Assembly: GCA_030015575.1 (NCBI GenBank)
Contig: JASDDO010000006.1
Location: 104,896,045-104,960,044 of the forward strand
Direction: 5' to 3'
DNA: 64,000 bases
DNA from: Agapanthus africanus
Lineage: Eukaryota; Streptophyta; Magnoliopsida; Asparagales; Amaryllidaceae
Each line of letters begins with the position of its first letter. Position 1 is the first letter of the stretch. Of the stretch, positions 1 to 10,939 are shown in pieces. The position numbers and the translations under genes are program-made. The notes under the pieces are model-generated. The model did not search any database and was not told the origin of the DNA. It worked only from the letters and a program-made list of their open reading frames with translations.

Positions 1-276
1 ATCACAATAGACGACATAGAAACCCGGTCCAGAAAGTAAAGATAAAACTGGTGCAGTCGTCAACCGCGTCTTCAACAGCTGGAAACTCTGCTCGCAAGCC
101 TCGGTCCAAAGAAAAGGAATCCCCTTCCGGGTCAGTCCGGTCATCGGTGCAGCGATACTTGAAAAATCCTGCACGAAGCGTCGGTAATAACCGGCTAATC
201 CCAAGAAACTATGGACCTCCGTCACCGATACGGGTCTAGGCCAAAGTTGTACGGCTTCAATCTTCTTCGGATCCAC
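1..276 (-). pseudogene. Ty3/gypsy RT C-terminus and RNase H start (broken)
   Basis: Downstream of the RT finger/palm region the frame continues through a stop codon (TGA in the sense strand at about 274-276). After it the translation still reads as gypsy connection domain: a [12 protein letters not shown] stretch, then [12 protein letters not shown], the LTTAPVL motif, and FYVVYCD at the window edge, which matches the start of the RNase H domain (family knowledge: the CDAS motif). No start codon belongs here; it is the interior of a polyprotein. The stop is a point mutation, since the frame on both sides gives family-like protein. The rest of RNase H and the integrase lie beyond base 1. Confidence 0.75.
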
Positions 277-824
277 TCAGATACCATCTCCCGTAACCAC
301 ATGACCCAAAAAGTCAACACTACCAAGCAAAAATACACACTTTGATAACTTAGCAAACAACCGGTGTTCTCTCAATGTCTGCAAAGCAATTCTCAAGTGA
401 TGCTCATGCTCCTCATGACTTCTAGAATAAACCAGAATGTCATCAATAAACACAATAATGAACTGGTCGAGGAATGGCTTGAAAATTCGGTTTATCAAGT
501 CCATGAACGCTGCTGGGGCATTGGTAAGTCCAAACAACATCACCAAAAACTCATAATGCCCGTAGCGTGTACGAAAAGCAGTCTTCGGAATGTCATCCTT
601 CCGGACTCGCAATTGATGATAACCCGACCTTAAATCAATCTTGGAAAATGTCTTGCACCCTGGAGTTGATCAAATAAATCGTTAATGCGAGGTAAAGGAT
701 ACGTATTTCGCACTGTGACTCGATTCAATTGACGATAGTCAATGCACAATCTCATACTTCCGTCCTTCTTTTTTTTTGACGAAAAGAACAGGAGCTCCCC
801 AAGGTGAAACACTCGGACGAACAA
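277..824 (-). pseudogene. Ty3/gypsy reverse transcriptase core (two frames)
   Basis: Reverse transcriptase copies the element RNA into cDNA. Frame one (630-824) shows the fingers region, [20 protein letters not shown] and [11 protein letters not shown]. Frame two (277-612) shows the palm: [23 protein letters not shown] and the catalytic FIDDILVYS box (YxDD equivalent), then the thumb with LSKCVF and VDFLGHVV. The join near 650-660 lacks one base relative to the expected [21 protein letters not shown] sequence, and a second frame change sits in the A-run near 769-777. The domain is therefore complete in content but not translatable. It follows the protease fragment directly. Confidence 0.85.
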
Positions 825-1503
825 GTCTCTTGTCCAGCAACTCTTGCAGTTGATCCTTAAGCTCTTTAAGCTCAGCCGGAGCCATTCGATAAGGAGGTAA
901 AGAAATAGGCCCCGTGCAGGAAATCAGATCGATGCAAAACTCGATGTCGCGCTCTGGCGGCAATCCAGGTAACTCATCAGAAAAAACGTCGGAAAACTCT
1001 CTCACAATAGGAACCTGGTTCAATGGTTCTACTGTGGCTCCCGTATCACGAATAAAAGCTAAAAACCCGTGATATCCTTTCCTCAAAAGACGAATAGCGC
1101 AAAGGGTAGAAAGAAAATTGTGAGGAGTGGCACTACGGTCCCCCTGCACAACAAGAACCGATTCTCCCGGAAAACAGAACCTGACTGCTTTTTCACGGCA
1201 GTCCACAGACGCATAGCATGTTGCTAACCAGTCCATGCCGAGGAGAACATCAAAGTCCAACATATCAAGAAGGATCAAGTTGACAAACGAAACTCTATCT
1301 CTAATATGAACGGTACATGACCGAAACACATGTCGAGCAACAAAAGACTCTCCAACATGAGTAATCACGACAAGTGGCTCATCTAACAAGGATGAGTCTT
1401 GGCCTAACCTTGGTACAAAGTGTGTGGACACATAAGAGTGTGTAGATCCTGGGTCGAAAAATACACGCGCATGGAAAGAACACACTAAAAGTGTACCTGA
1501 CAC
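739..1503 (-). pseudogene. Ty3/gypsy protease plus N-terminal RT segment
   Basis: The 254-residue frame begins with an aspartic protease of the retroviral type. The motif FDPGSTHSYVS is at about residues 16-26 and LLDMLDFDVLLGMDWL at about 77-92. Known homologues of this clade may carry P instead of S/T after the aspartate, so I do not treat the DPG site as a defect. From about residue 185 it reads as the RT N-terminus ([44 protein letters not shown]). It runs out of frame at a nine-base T-run (769-777 on the plus strand), so the last residues are not RT. Upstream is the zinc knuckle of gag in the same polyprotein. Confidence 0.85.
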
Positions 1504-1535
1504 AACGGCATTCGATGCTCGCGCATCCTACGGAG

Positions 1536-2030
1536 TCAATGCAAAAACTCGGGCCTGTCCTCTACTAGCATCTGGCTGTCCTCCGCCTCTGCCACCTCGT
1601 CCTCTATGAATAGGACCGCCACGACCACGTCCTCTCTGAGCATGGGTCTGGCGTGGTACAACAACGGTCGAAAGGGGCAAAGCTCTCTGGGGTGGTGAAG
1701 TAACATGCTGAACTGGTGCATCGCTCTGGCGCCTCGCAGGACAATTCCTGATGTGGTGTTGTAGACTCCCACATCGAAAACATCCAGACGTCGATTGCTG
1801 ACCCTATGGATAAGAGCCAAACAACTGACCTTGTCTAAAGCCTCTTCTACCATCATCGCTTGGAAAGAATCTGTCACGGCGTATACCAAGCTGCTTCTGA
1901 GCTGGCATACCGGTACGAATTCTCTTCGATCCTTGAACAATCGAAGTCTCTGAAACACGCTCTTCTACCAGTAGAGCTGCATCTACTGCGGCTGCATACG
2001 TATCGAAGTGTTGAGCTCCAACAGAAAGAA
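1536..2030 (-). pseudogene. gypsy gag C-terminus with CCHC zinc knuckle
   Basis: In the sense strand near 1735-1790 the sequence encodes CFRCGSLQHHIRNC, a CX2CX4HX4C nucleic-acid-binding knuckle typical of gag nucleocapsid. It is preceded by FDTYAAAVDAALLVEERV, which in Tekay gags lies near the end of the capsid domain, and followed by a G/R-rich tail (RGRGRGG) before the protease. An in-frame stop interrupts the stretch just before the knuckle. The open 140-residue frame at 1536-1958 lies in another phase and is only a shadow of this region. Confidence 0.7.
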
Positions 2031-2243
2031 TTAACTGAGTGTTAAGGCCTCGACTAGAGATCCAATCATTAGACGTAAGTGTTGAACATTGGCTTCAAGC
2101 CTAGAAATACGTCCTGAAGAAGGTGGATCACTCTTCTCATGAACACTAGGTATATCATCCAGGTCAATCCTCGTCTCAGACGGGCCTGCTCTGACCTCAT
2201 CTCTAACAGCAACTCTTTGCGCCCTAGTAGTCTTTAGCGGCAC
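2031..2243 (-). pseudogene. gypsy gag N-terminus (truncated by internal deletion)
   Basis: A 70-residue frame starts with MPLKTTRAQRVAVRDEV, is acidic, and ends in a leucine-rich possible coiled coil (SRLEANVQHLRLMIGSLVEAL). It lies about 220 bp downstream of the primer binding site, as expected for the start of gag. It stops at 2031 and the next recognisable gag sequence is already the end of the capsid domain, so the bulk of the capsid coding region appears to be missing. This would make the element unable to build its own particles. The assignment rests on position and downstream context more than on sequence identity. Confidence 0.6.
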
Positions 2244-2460
2244 AAAGGCTCAAAAAGAAAACATGATTCGATAGGTATATAGATTTGAATCATAGGGATG
2301 CAAGGAATCAAGGAAGGAATTACAAGCAAAAATGTCCTAAGGTCACTTAGGCGGAGTTCGTATCGTAAGTATGCCGCGGAACATACCCATGCTACGTCAC
2401 TCTACTCAAGTTACCTACTCCATCATACTAAGGGTCATCCTACACTCCGAAAGGTAAAAC
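2244..2460 (-). other. short 5' leader between PBS and gag (Tekay-like)
   Basis: About 215 bp without a coding frame on the sense strand. It is the untranslated leader of the gypsy element. I see no dyad of the kind found in the copia and Athila leaders. Confidence 0.6.
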
Positions 2461-2477
2461 CTAACGCTCTGATACCA
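2461..2477 (-). other. primer binding site, initiator-Met tRNA
   Basis: The sense strand reads TGGTATCAGAGCGTTAG. Its first 12 bases match the usual plant retrotransposon site complementary to the 3' end of tRNA-iMet. It lies four bases from the LTR terminus at 2482, which fixes the LTR edge and the element's orientation. Confidence 0.9.
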
Positions 2478-3458
2478 ACTTTGTCACGACCCAAATTAGG
2501 AACGTAACCGGCACTTAAATCACGTGACGTCTAAAGGCGTAACGTAACTCAAGTAAGCCAAAACCCAGTAATCTAAACCATGAAAAGATTAGAGTGATAA
2601 AGCTTTAAAACATTTGTTTAAAAGATTAGTTAAAACATTTAGAATCTTAGTTTAAAAATCGTAGAAAAACTTAAAGTTTCATTTTTCCTTTGTATATTTC
2701 GGCAGCATCACCTTTGTAAAAATCAACCGTGAATGATACAAATCATAGAGATGAAACACAACTACAACTTATGTACAAATATCGCCATAGCGAAGAAATA
2801 AAATAATATGAATCAAATCCGGCTCATATGAGCACAACAACCAAAGTCACATAAGGTACAAATACCGAACCTCTCAGTCTCTAAGTCAATACAGGTGAAT
2901 ATTAGATGGAGAGTACTAGATACATAAATGGATAACCGCACAAATCCACATACCGAAAGAAAGGGTCTCAACCCAACAGTAGCGGTATCCACGGAAAAGA
3001 TGCAATAAGAAGCCTGACGCTTTCAAACTGCAGATCAAACCTGCACAAATGCTGTGGCACAACGGGGGTGAGTTGCCAACTCGTGAGAAGTAAATAACAT
3101 CGTACAAGTAATCACATGTATGTACAATAAACAACCATTTCTACATATGTGTCATGATAAGGTATATATGTCAATATGAAATGCAATAAATCATGATCTG
3201 GTAAATGACTATATGTAGAGAATGTATCATAAATACCTGAGTATGGGGTAAACATAATACTCATCCATAATCACTATCAGTAAAATAAATCCAGTGTCCA
3301 TCAACGACACGTAAATCTCAATATCTCAGGCACCGTCACTATGACCGGCCCTTCTCATCTGTAAATCTCATGGAAAAACCTGAGTGTCCAACACCGACAC
3401 TCGAAATATCATGAAAAACACCGTCTCTAGCATCGACACGTAAATCCATATATCTCTC

Positions 3459-3528
3459 TCTCTGGACTTCGTCATTCCGAATCGGTCCATATCTCTGGGT
3501 TTCGTCATTCCGAATCGACCCATATCTC
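3459..3528. repeat. 33-bp tandem repeat inside the Tekay-like LTR
   Basis: Two copies of a unit containing TTCGTCATTCCGAATCG followed by CCATATCTC, with starts 33 bp apart (3468 and 3501). A multiple of three explains why the overlapping frame shows the peptide RYGPIRNDE twice; that frame is not taken as a gene. Confidence 0.7.
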
Positions 3529-5365
3529 ATGACTCTGGCCGGTATCCTCCGGACAACCGCCGAGTCCAACCAATCACCGGTAGGTAGTATGCCCTATGCC
3601 AGGCTCATCGGCTACACCACGATATCATTCTTGCCCCGGGGTACCATACCGGGTCCACCATGTACCCGCAGACGGTTCCTACGCCTCCTCGAATCGGGTC
3701 TCGAAAACCAAGCTCATAACCGAGAAAACTCATGGTGGACATCCCAAAATCACATCAAGAGAAACCGCGTTTAAAACAATTTATAGCTTTCTTTGAAAAA
3801 TACGAGCGGTTCTCAAATCCAGAAATCTCATGAAAACAATATCTCAATGCATATATTCATGAACTACAATGTATGCAATATGGAAGTAATGTGATCATAT
3901 CAAGGGAAATCCACACTTTTATAAACGAATCCCAGTTTTTAGAAAGTATCTTGTGATTTCTCAAATCCATGATATCGAATAAAACATCATATAAAAATAT
4001 TACTACATCAATGTAAGTATCATAATGTGAACTAATACAAGAATACTATCTAACTACAAATCATCAATATGGTTCAATATATTTATCTAAGGTCATTTCT
4101 ATAGTGTGTGTGACATACAATTACCAACGGTGTGTGTGTAACATATAGTGCTCGTGCAACATGAACCGTTTGTAATGGTGCAGTGTCCTATCAATATTAT
4201 ATGAATGTTTAACATGAAATATGATGAAATTTGATGTACTAATTATTACTAGTTCAATATATGTTTTTATCTATGTGTGGTCAATAGGCATATCACTTAA
4301 AGTAATTCATTTGAATCCTAGCCTTGGCGCTTAGCGCCACACAGGCGATTTCCCCGTAGATATTAAATCTACTCACCAGACAATCCTGAATTAGGTGAAT
4401 CCAATCACCTCCTTTCCTTTCCTTCTTTCGTCTGAAGTCCCTGCTTGCGATCCTAATATCACACAAATAACGCCAATACTTACCAATATTAGTAAACTAA
4501 GGATAACACACGGACACGGACATCTAGCTAACGATTTAGTTCACACAAACTATTTAGTTATAGCTCGGTGACTAAACGTGTGAAGCGACACGACTTAAAA
4601 ACACGCACGCGCAGAACCGACGCGATGCGCAGAACTGACTCGAACCACAGAACTGAATCTTAAGCTCAAAATTTAGTGAAACTATACAAATACGGTAACA
4701 AGTACACTCTGTCGACAGTTCATCAAAATTTGTTTTAGTACAATCGGATTTCGGGTTCGCAAGATACAGTCGTTTCATTTTAAGTGTTCGCTGCTGGAAT
4801 TTCAGTTTCTGAACTGAATGTCCATTTCGTAACACAGTTTTCACCCTGTTGGGATCAAAATTAGGCGACACTATAGTTGAACAAAATTTAGGTTTATCAG
4901 TTAGGTTTCCAATGCATCAGACGGATCAATAATATCCATTGTGTACTGGAAGTTATGCACTGAAAAACAAAGGGATATACGTTCTGTCCCTGTTTGGGAC
5001 TGATATACGTTCTGTTGATTTAAAATACAGTTTAAATAGTAAACGACAATAGAAATGAATGAAATCGCTTTCATTGGTTAGCTAACAGATTTATCTTCAC
5101 TCTGATATATAGTTCCGCACTATAACATTTTCATACAGAAGATTGAAAGCATTGTAAAACGAGAATCGACAACCAGAACTGCTCTGGACAGTAGTCCAGA
5201 ACCGCACTCCGAACCAGTTTCTGTCATCTTTTTAAAACCGAAACAGACTAAAATCATACCTTACCAAAACATTACTGAATTCCTATCCATCCATGCTCCA
5301 AAACAACATAAACATGATTTTTTTTGAAGGTTTGTGAATGAGAGAATGTAGAGAGTGAGGGTGGG

Positions 5366-5374
5366 TATTTATAG
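5366..5374 (-). promoter_or_regulatory. TATA box of the Tekay-like LTR
   Basis: The sense strand reads CTATAAATA followed by CCCAC, about 455 bases after the LTR start, so U3 would be about 0.45 kb. It is a strong match to the plant TATA consensus in the expected place. Confidence 0.65.
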
Positions 5375-5844
5375 CCAAATTCCTTCTCTTTAATTATTCT
5401 TCATAACACTTATGCATGTTTCCACCATACCTACCATTCCTTTACACTCATGCCACTCATGCCTTGATTCCATGACAACCTTGCATATTCATTATGCCTC
5501 CCATGCCACAAATTTTAAAATCCTTCTCTTTAATTAAAATAAAACATTTTTGATTTTTAATGAAAATGTAAATAAAACATATCTTAAAGGTAAACTTTTT
5601 AAGTAAAAGTTAATATGGCATGGTAAAAAGTAAAATGTCATGGTTAACCTAGCATGGTTAACATCTCCAAAACCCTAGATTAACATGCACAAGTGTGTGC
5701 ATGTCACAAAATAATTTAATAAAATATTAATTAATTCAAATAAAATATATAAAAACAGTTTTGGTTAAATTTTATTAAAAATCCGCATTCATTCGCTTAA
5801 TTACTCTAAAAGCATTCTAAAGTGTTACACCATATCTTAAGTTA

Positions 5845-6418
5845 GTTAAGATTTGGGGTTGTCCGGCCTATGTCTAAAAGCAAAATCCGGACAAGCTCGA
5901 GGCAACGTCTGTAATGTAGAACTGGAAAAGTTCCAGCTATACAAACTACAGCAGATGATTTGGTACAACCAGAGGATTCAGTAGATACCAACGAACCTCA
6001 GCCTCTCCGCCGATCTAGTAGGGTTCCTCACCCACCTGAGAGATACTTTGGTTTCTCTATGACAGTGGGAGCAAGGATTGCATCATGAGATGATGACCTA
6101 ACTAGTTTTGAACTGGCCATCAGGAGTGAGTCTCTGTAAGAATGGCTGGATGTTTATCGATCTGAGATGGTATCCTTATACACCAACAAAGTAGGGACTT
6201 TGGTTGCTATATCTGAAGGGTTAAAACCCCATCAGGAGCAAGTATATCTTGAGAAGATTACTTGGTGTACATGGAAAAGTTGGGACTTTCAAAGATAGAC
6301 TTGTTAAAGGTTTGCATCATTGACCAGGCGTGGATAATGATGAAACCTTTTCAGTGCCTATGCTTAAGTCCATCCAGATCCTACTTGCCATGGCTACATA
6401 CCATGACTACGATATCTG
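5845..6418 (+). pseudogene. copia-1 I integrase end and INT-RT linker
   Basis: The first bases encode VKIWGCPAYV, the motif near the end of the plant copia integrase core. At 5990-6090 the sequence encodes QPLRRSSR followed by PPERYFGFS, the basic linker that precedes RT in many copia polyproteins. Next come RT N-terminal remnants such as the YHDYDIWWLGV stretch (about 6400-6430). Stops and indels break it throughout. The equivalent in copy IV is at 56202-56640 on the other strand. Confidence 0.7.
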
Positions 6419-6760
6419 GTGGTTGGGTGTCATGACAGCTCCTCTAAAATGTTGTTTTGGAAGAGGGCGTCTATAAGTACACAGCCAGAGGGCTTCGTAA
6501 ACAGTGGGAGCAGCGGAAACGTGAACAAGATGCTTTATAGGATAAAGCAGGCATCGCGGAGCTGGAACGTCTGTTTTGATGGATTAGTCAAGGAAGTTGA
6601 CATTATCAAAATGGTAGATGAACCTTGTATATACAAAAAGGTAGTAGGGAGTATGGTGGTGATCCTCGTAGAGTACGTGGATGACATACTCTTATTAAGA
6701 AAGGAGTTTCTTATGCTACGCTGGATCAATCTCCGTTTATCACAAAGATTCTCCGTGTAG
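6419..6760 (+). pseudogene. copia-1 I reverse transcriptase fragment
   Basis: A 113-residue frame with the copia RT signature: QPEGF near residue 23, YRIKQASRSWN near 40-50, and VEYVDDILLL (the catalytic YVDD) near residue 86. It is only a middle piece; the start methionine is accidental and the first part is shifted. The family RT is about 250 residues, so more than half is out of frame or lost. It is followed by RNase H remnants. Confidence 0.8.
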
Positions 6761-7325
6761 GATCAAAATGATACCTCTTAAATCCTGAGTTTTGGATCTA
6801 TGAGATAGATTTAATTGGATATTAGGATACTCACTAGTTGTAATGAGATGGTATCAATCGATCCTGGGGAGAATCACTGGAAGTGTTCCAGGGTGATAAA
6901 GACGACTGAATGTCAGTCGCAGGCATTGTCTTTACCCTCAGTAAAGGGACGGTATGTTGGAAGAGTTCCAAGCTAGATACCGTGGCATACTAGACGATAA
7001 AGGCAGGATACATCGCTACTTAAGATGCTACCAAAGAGGCTGTTTGGATGTATATTGGTTCATGAGATGAACTACGTTCCTCCCATTGTGTGACAATGGA
7101 GTTGTGGCTTATGCCGAGGAACACAGGTCCCATCAGTGATCCAGACATATTCTAAGGCAGTATCACCTGATCATGGAGATGGTTGATCTCCAGGCTGATC
7201 GAGATCAGGAGAGTAGACTCAGAGGACAACACGGCGGATCCACTAACGAAGGCCTATTCCCAGAGAGAGACTTTTATGGGATGGTTGAGTATGAGATACT
7301 TCGACCACTGCTACAGATGGCCCTA
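6761..7325 (+). pseudogene. copia-1 I RNase H remnant
   Basis: Not an open frame, but pieces of the copia RNase H are visible: AGYIAT near 7000-7020, DATKEAVWM near 7025-7050, and TADPLTKA-like sequence near 7225-7255 just before the purine tract. These are the standard C-terminal motifs of plant copia polyproteins. Frameshifts separate them. Confidence 0.65.
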
Positions 7326-7340
7326 GTGCAAGTGGGAGAT
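7326..7340 (+). other. polypurine tract of copia-1 I
   Basis: GCAAGTGGGAGAT directly precedes the LTR terminus TGTTAG. The same tract precedes every copia-1 and copia-2 LTR here (24078-24091, 49979-49989, 55145-55158 inverted, 61287-61298), so it marks the plus-strand primer. Confidence 0.85.
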
Positions 7341-9553
7341 TGTTAGTTATATGTATGCCCTAGAGGCCATTACTGTACATAGGATGTATATTGTAGTGGA
7401 TGCTGGGACATATATAGGGAGGACTTTCTTGCTCCACATGATAGTATGCTATCTGGTTACCCTTTACCATAACGTGTACACTGATTGTCTCTCTGTTACA
7501 TGTTGGTAAAGCCCTTAGGATGTGTACTTGACTACCTGGACTATGATGCGGATCATACTAGTGGGGACATGGTAGTCTATAAGTACATCCTTCAAAGTCC
7601 CTAGTCGTGGGTGTATCGAGACGGGGCATCGATATACCAGAGTAGACTAGCGTATACCTTCTCGACCCATATAGATGGGCGATGGATGATCCCATATGCA
7701 TTGGTGTTTGACATCGGAGATGATATACGGGTGCTCAGTGAAGACTGGGTACACTGGACGGACTCGCCGAGAACTCCCAGATGGTATTATACCTCACGTC
7801 AGATGGTAGTTCTCTGGTGACACTGGTACAGAGTAGTCTGTTGACCCGAGATCGTCAAAGAGTCTTGTGTGGTTCCCACTGTGCTTTGATTTCCATCTTA
7901 CCACGTCTAAGAGGGCGTGCAAAATGGTGGTTTTTGGGTACAGTCCCGAGTCACATGGAGGCAATGAGCGATAGGAGGGGATTCGTCTCTCCCGGTATAG
8001 GGAGTTGATGTTGCGCTGTGTTCGATTGGCTATAACAGGAAATCCCTGGCCAGGGTTGCTGAGATTTACTGGTAAGTGTTACCAGTAGTTTCTCGAATTG
8101 TTATAGACCTCATATCGACACGACTTATCGAGCTATTGGGGTCTGACGTTTACCACCCCTAGGCGAGATATGCGACATATCAGACGATCAGACCGGACTG
8201 TACGGTAGTGTTACTGGTTGGATTCACTGGAGTGTGAGCGGGCTTGCTCGTCGATCTTCAGATCGCTCAATACCCGGGTGGCCGTTACGTTTAGCAGACC
8301 GCTTGCGGCTTGTGGGTGTTTGATATGATCATCACCTGCTGCCGGCGTATTGACGAGTCTTTAGAGTCCTACAAAGAGGTTTCCTGGCTCAAGCGAAACG
8401 AAATAGGAGCGCATATGAGATATGTGCGGGACCGAGAATAATGCGTGTATGTGATACCGTATTTCATTCTCGCGATCAATGTGTCGAATGGTTATATACG
8501 ATATAACCTAGTTATCGATTCAAGCGTTGATTCGATAAGCCGATACATTGTATACTAGTCGGTTTTGTGCGACATGACCGGATCATTGAATCAAGTGTTA
8601 ATTTAATGATTTAATGCATAATTATATATTTGATATATTACTTTGCATTAACTAGTATTGGTTTACTTTAAATGGATTTTCTCACTTGGATGCACAAGTT
8701 GTATATGTGATATACTTTTTGTGCAAATGTTTGTATCATGTTTGATGATACATGTTAACTTGGTTAAATGTAAAGAATTAGACCATGGTTAAGATTATGA
8801 TTAGGGTTTTCTTTTCTTTATTTATGTATTTATTCATTTTGGAAATTAAATGGAAAAGAGAAAAGAATGGTGGCTTCTTTTGTTGTTTAGTTAAAGCTTC
8901 ATGAAGCTTTGACTTAGTCCACCATTCTTATCTCTTCCTTAACCCTAACCATACCTTTCAACCATGATTAATTCTCTACACTAAACCATGGTTCTATGAT
9001 GATAAGAATGGATTATTCTTTTCATTTTAGAATTAACATATCATTATTTTTTCTTCTTCTTATTCCTTGAACTCAAGAAGAAAAAGCTTTCTTCATCAAT
9101 GGTGGATTGATGAAGAGTGTGAGAAATCCAAAACTAAAGTTTACCCACTTCCTATTTCTTCATCCTCTACCTCTTGCCAAGTAGTAGAGTGTGTTTCCTT
9201 CACAAGTTTTCAAGACTTGGTGAAGGTGGAGCTCGATCTAGTGATGCTTCGACGTAGATCATCTTCGGCACGTCGTCGACGACCTAGCCCGTCCAGTCTC
9301 CGATGAAGCCGACGCTAGAGCCCGGATTCGATTTGGTCAGCGGAGAGGACCTCATCTCGGAGCTATGGAGGTGGAGAACCGGATCTACAAAGGTTGTATT
9401 TCCGTATTCCTTTAGTTAAGTGTTAACTAGTTAGCATATTCGCCTAGAAATCTAGTCTACGATCCGTAGTCGGGTCTCTCGGCACCCATAATTTTTGAAT
9501 TTGGCATGTTCGATGCCTTGTGAGTCCTCACTAGGGTGCCTAGGAACCTTACA
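7341..9553 (+). repeat. copia-1 LTR, copy I (2.2 kb)
   Basis: Starts TGTTAGTTATATG after the purine tract and ends GAACCTTACA at 9553, with the same ends as the other copies. It holds conserved 60-70 codon frames (7611-7820, 7781-8008) also seen in the other copies, and a degenerate pair of palindromes near 8500-8610. Directly after its end, a related but different LTR begins mid-sequence, with no PBS. Confidence 0.85.
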
Positions 9554-9922
9554 GATATCGCGCTGTGTCTAGGAAAGCCATTACACAAAGTCCCTTGCCA
9601 CGGCAAGCGAGATATACTTGTAGGTTTCCAGTGTTATCTCAGGGTGTTCTGGGATACACTCTGACACGACTTGTACCGCTATTAGGGGACTGACGTTTAC
9701 CGCCCCCTAGGCCCCCCATGCGATATTCTCAGACGAACAGACCGGACTGTACGCAAATTGTCACATTCAGGCTCAGTCGGAGTTCAGATGGGTTTCACCT
9801 CGTCCATCTTCTTATCGGCATCTACCTAGGGGCCGTTACGCACAGCTAGTGCCGCTTGCGGTCAGTGGTTAAACCCACTGTCAGCGTAGTGTCGAGTCTT
9901 TAGAGTCCCACACAAAGAGCTA

Positions 9923-9997
9923 TTTGCCTTTAGGCAAAAGAGTAGAGGTCGCATGATTTTGCGACAGGGTTCGGTCACATCCGTGCACTTGTGCACG
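9923..9997 (+). repeat. three consecutive hairpins in LTR-3
   Basis: Perfect inverted repeats occur one after another: TTTGCC(4)GGCAAA at 9923-9938, GTCGCA(6)TGCGAC at 9948-9965, and CGTGCAC(2)GTGCACG at 9982-9997. They occupy the same place, after the GAGTCTTTAGAGTCC box, as the palindrome arrays of the copia-1 and copia-2 LTRs. Confidence 0.75.
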
Positions 9998-10934
9998 TTT
10001 AGTGTCCGGGCAGTTATCACTAGCGGGCTTTGGTTTAAGACAGATCCTAGTATACGTTTTGGGGTTGTTTTTATCTCGTTTGTATTCGTGTTCCTCGGAA
10101 CGCGGATGCGGGTTTGTATGCACGGTTGACAGAGAGACAAAGGTAGAGGATTCTTATTAGGGTTGTTGACTGTTGACTTTTGCTAAAACCTAATGAGAAT
10201 AATAAATATGATTAATGATAATATTAAATAATTATTATTGTGCCATGGTTAGGTTGAAGGGTTGACTTAGTTGACCGGTTGACTAAGTTGGACTTGTTGA
10301 CCATCATCATGACAATGGCTATCATTTCTTGGCATTGACCTTGGCTTGCTTGCTTGTTCACAAATTGCATTTAATGCAAGAAATGATATGTCCATTTGAT
10401 ATGATAACAACTATCATATAATACTCAATTATTATTATGAGTTATGATTAATTTGGATTATGAAAGCAAGGATGAGAAAAGTCTTGCTCATTCTATCATT
10501 CTCATTCTCCCTCATCCTCAAGCTCTCCCTCTTCCTCTTGCTCTCTCTCTAGTCCATGGTTCTACTTGTCTCATGTGTTGAGAAGCAAGAACCATAGAGA
10601 TAAAACCCAACACACTCCTCTACTCATTCTAGTACACAAGGTTTAGCAAAACAAGTGTTCTAGTTTCCTCAAGATTGAGGTTGAATCCAAAGGTAGAAGC
10701 TTTCAGGTGGATCCAACTTCGGCACAAAGAGACGACGAGGAGAGAACAATCCGACCACCATAAGGAGTCCAAGAGAAGGAGTTCATGTTACAGTATAACC
10801 CCTAACCGAGTAGGTAAAACTCTTAGTTATGTTGTCAGATAGTTGTTTAACAAAGATCCGTATTTTGAGACCATGTTACCACCAAAAGAAAAATCGTTTT
10901 TCATCATTTCCGCACGCCCGTAAGAACCGGGAGA

Positions 10935-10939
10935 GGTAA
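10935..10939. repeat. target-site duplication of Athila-1, left copy (ggtaa)
   Basis: The five bases before the left LTR are identical to the five after the right LTR (22814-22818). Confidence 0.9.

Larger units (their letters stand above)
1..5829 (-). mobile_element. Ty3/gypsy LTR retrotransposon, Tekay/Del-like, 5' part, truncated by window edge
   Basis: Read on the minus strand this is LTR (5829 to 2482), primer binding site, gag remnant, protease, reverse transcriptase and the start of RNase H, leaving the window at base 1. The order PR-RT-RNase H, the initiator-Met primer site, an LTR beginning TGTAACAC and ending GTCGTGACA, and the protease motif FDPGSTHSYVS suit the Tekay/Del chromovirus lineage; the chromodomain would lie outside the window, so the clade is an inference. 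The element sits in copia-1 copy I: the sequence after the LTR (5831 onward) continues the integrase-end sequence that is uninterrupted in copy IV near 56590-56635. The candidate TSD is ccata at 5830-5834, but its partner is outside. The coding part is damaged by frameshifts, stops and a gag deletion. Confidence 0.9.
2482..5829 (-). repeat. 5' LTR of the Tekay-like element (3.35 kb)
   Basis: The sense strand starts TGTAACAC at 5829 and ends GTCGTGACA at 2482, giving 5'-TG...CA-3' ends next to a primer site. At about 3.35 kb it is a long LTR. It contains no credible coding frame. It holds a TATA box (5366-5374) and a 33-bp tandem repeat (3459-3528). The partner LTR is outside the window. Confidence 0.85.
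5830..9553 (+). mobile_element. copia-1 copy I: 3' part of a decayed Ty1/copia element with its LTR
   Basis: The internal 3' part (5830-7340) encodes remnants of integrase end, linker, RT and RNase H. It is followed by a purine tract and an LTR starting TGTTAGTTATATG (7341-9553). The left side was cut off by insertion of the Tekay-like element. The same sequence recurs at 22831-26287, 52966-60972 (inverted) and 61161 onward. The order RT-RNase H before the 3' LTR with INT upstream defines Ty1/copia. Many stops and frameshifts show an old copy. Confidence 0.9.
9554..10939 (+). repeat. 5'-truncated LTR of a third copia-like family (LTR-3), left part
   Basis: From CGCTGTGTCTAGG onward the order of landmarks matches the middle and end of the copia-2 LTR: the CATTACAC/AGTCC box, the GACACGACTTGTAC box, the GACGTTTACC box, and the GAGTCTTTAGAGTCC box. 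The sequence differs too much to be copia-2. It continues after Athila-1 at 22814-22830 to end in GGACTTACA, an LTR-like terminus. The LTR's 5' part is absent and no PBS or internal region follows. It contains no credible gene; the antisense frames at 9862-10140 are shadows. Confidence 0.7.

Noticed and set aside
4600..4660. GCGCAGAACCGACGCG in the Tekay-like LTR as a possible further GC-rich dyad
   Set aside because: It lacks CCGCGG units and the partner arm, and lies in a different place; similarity is limited to GAACCG.
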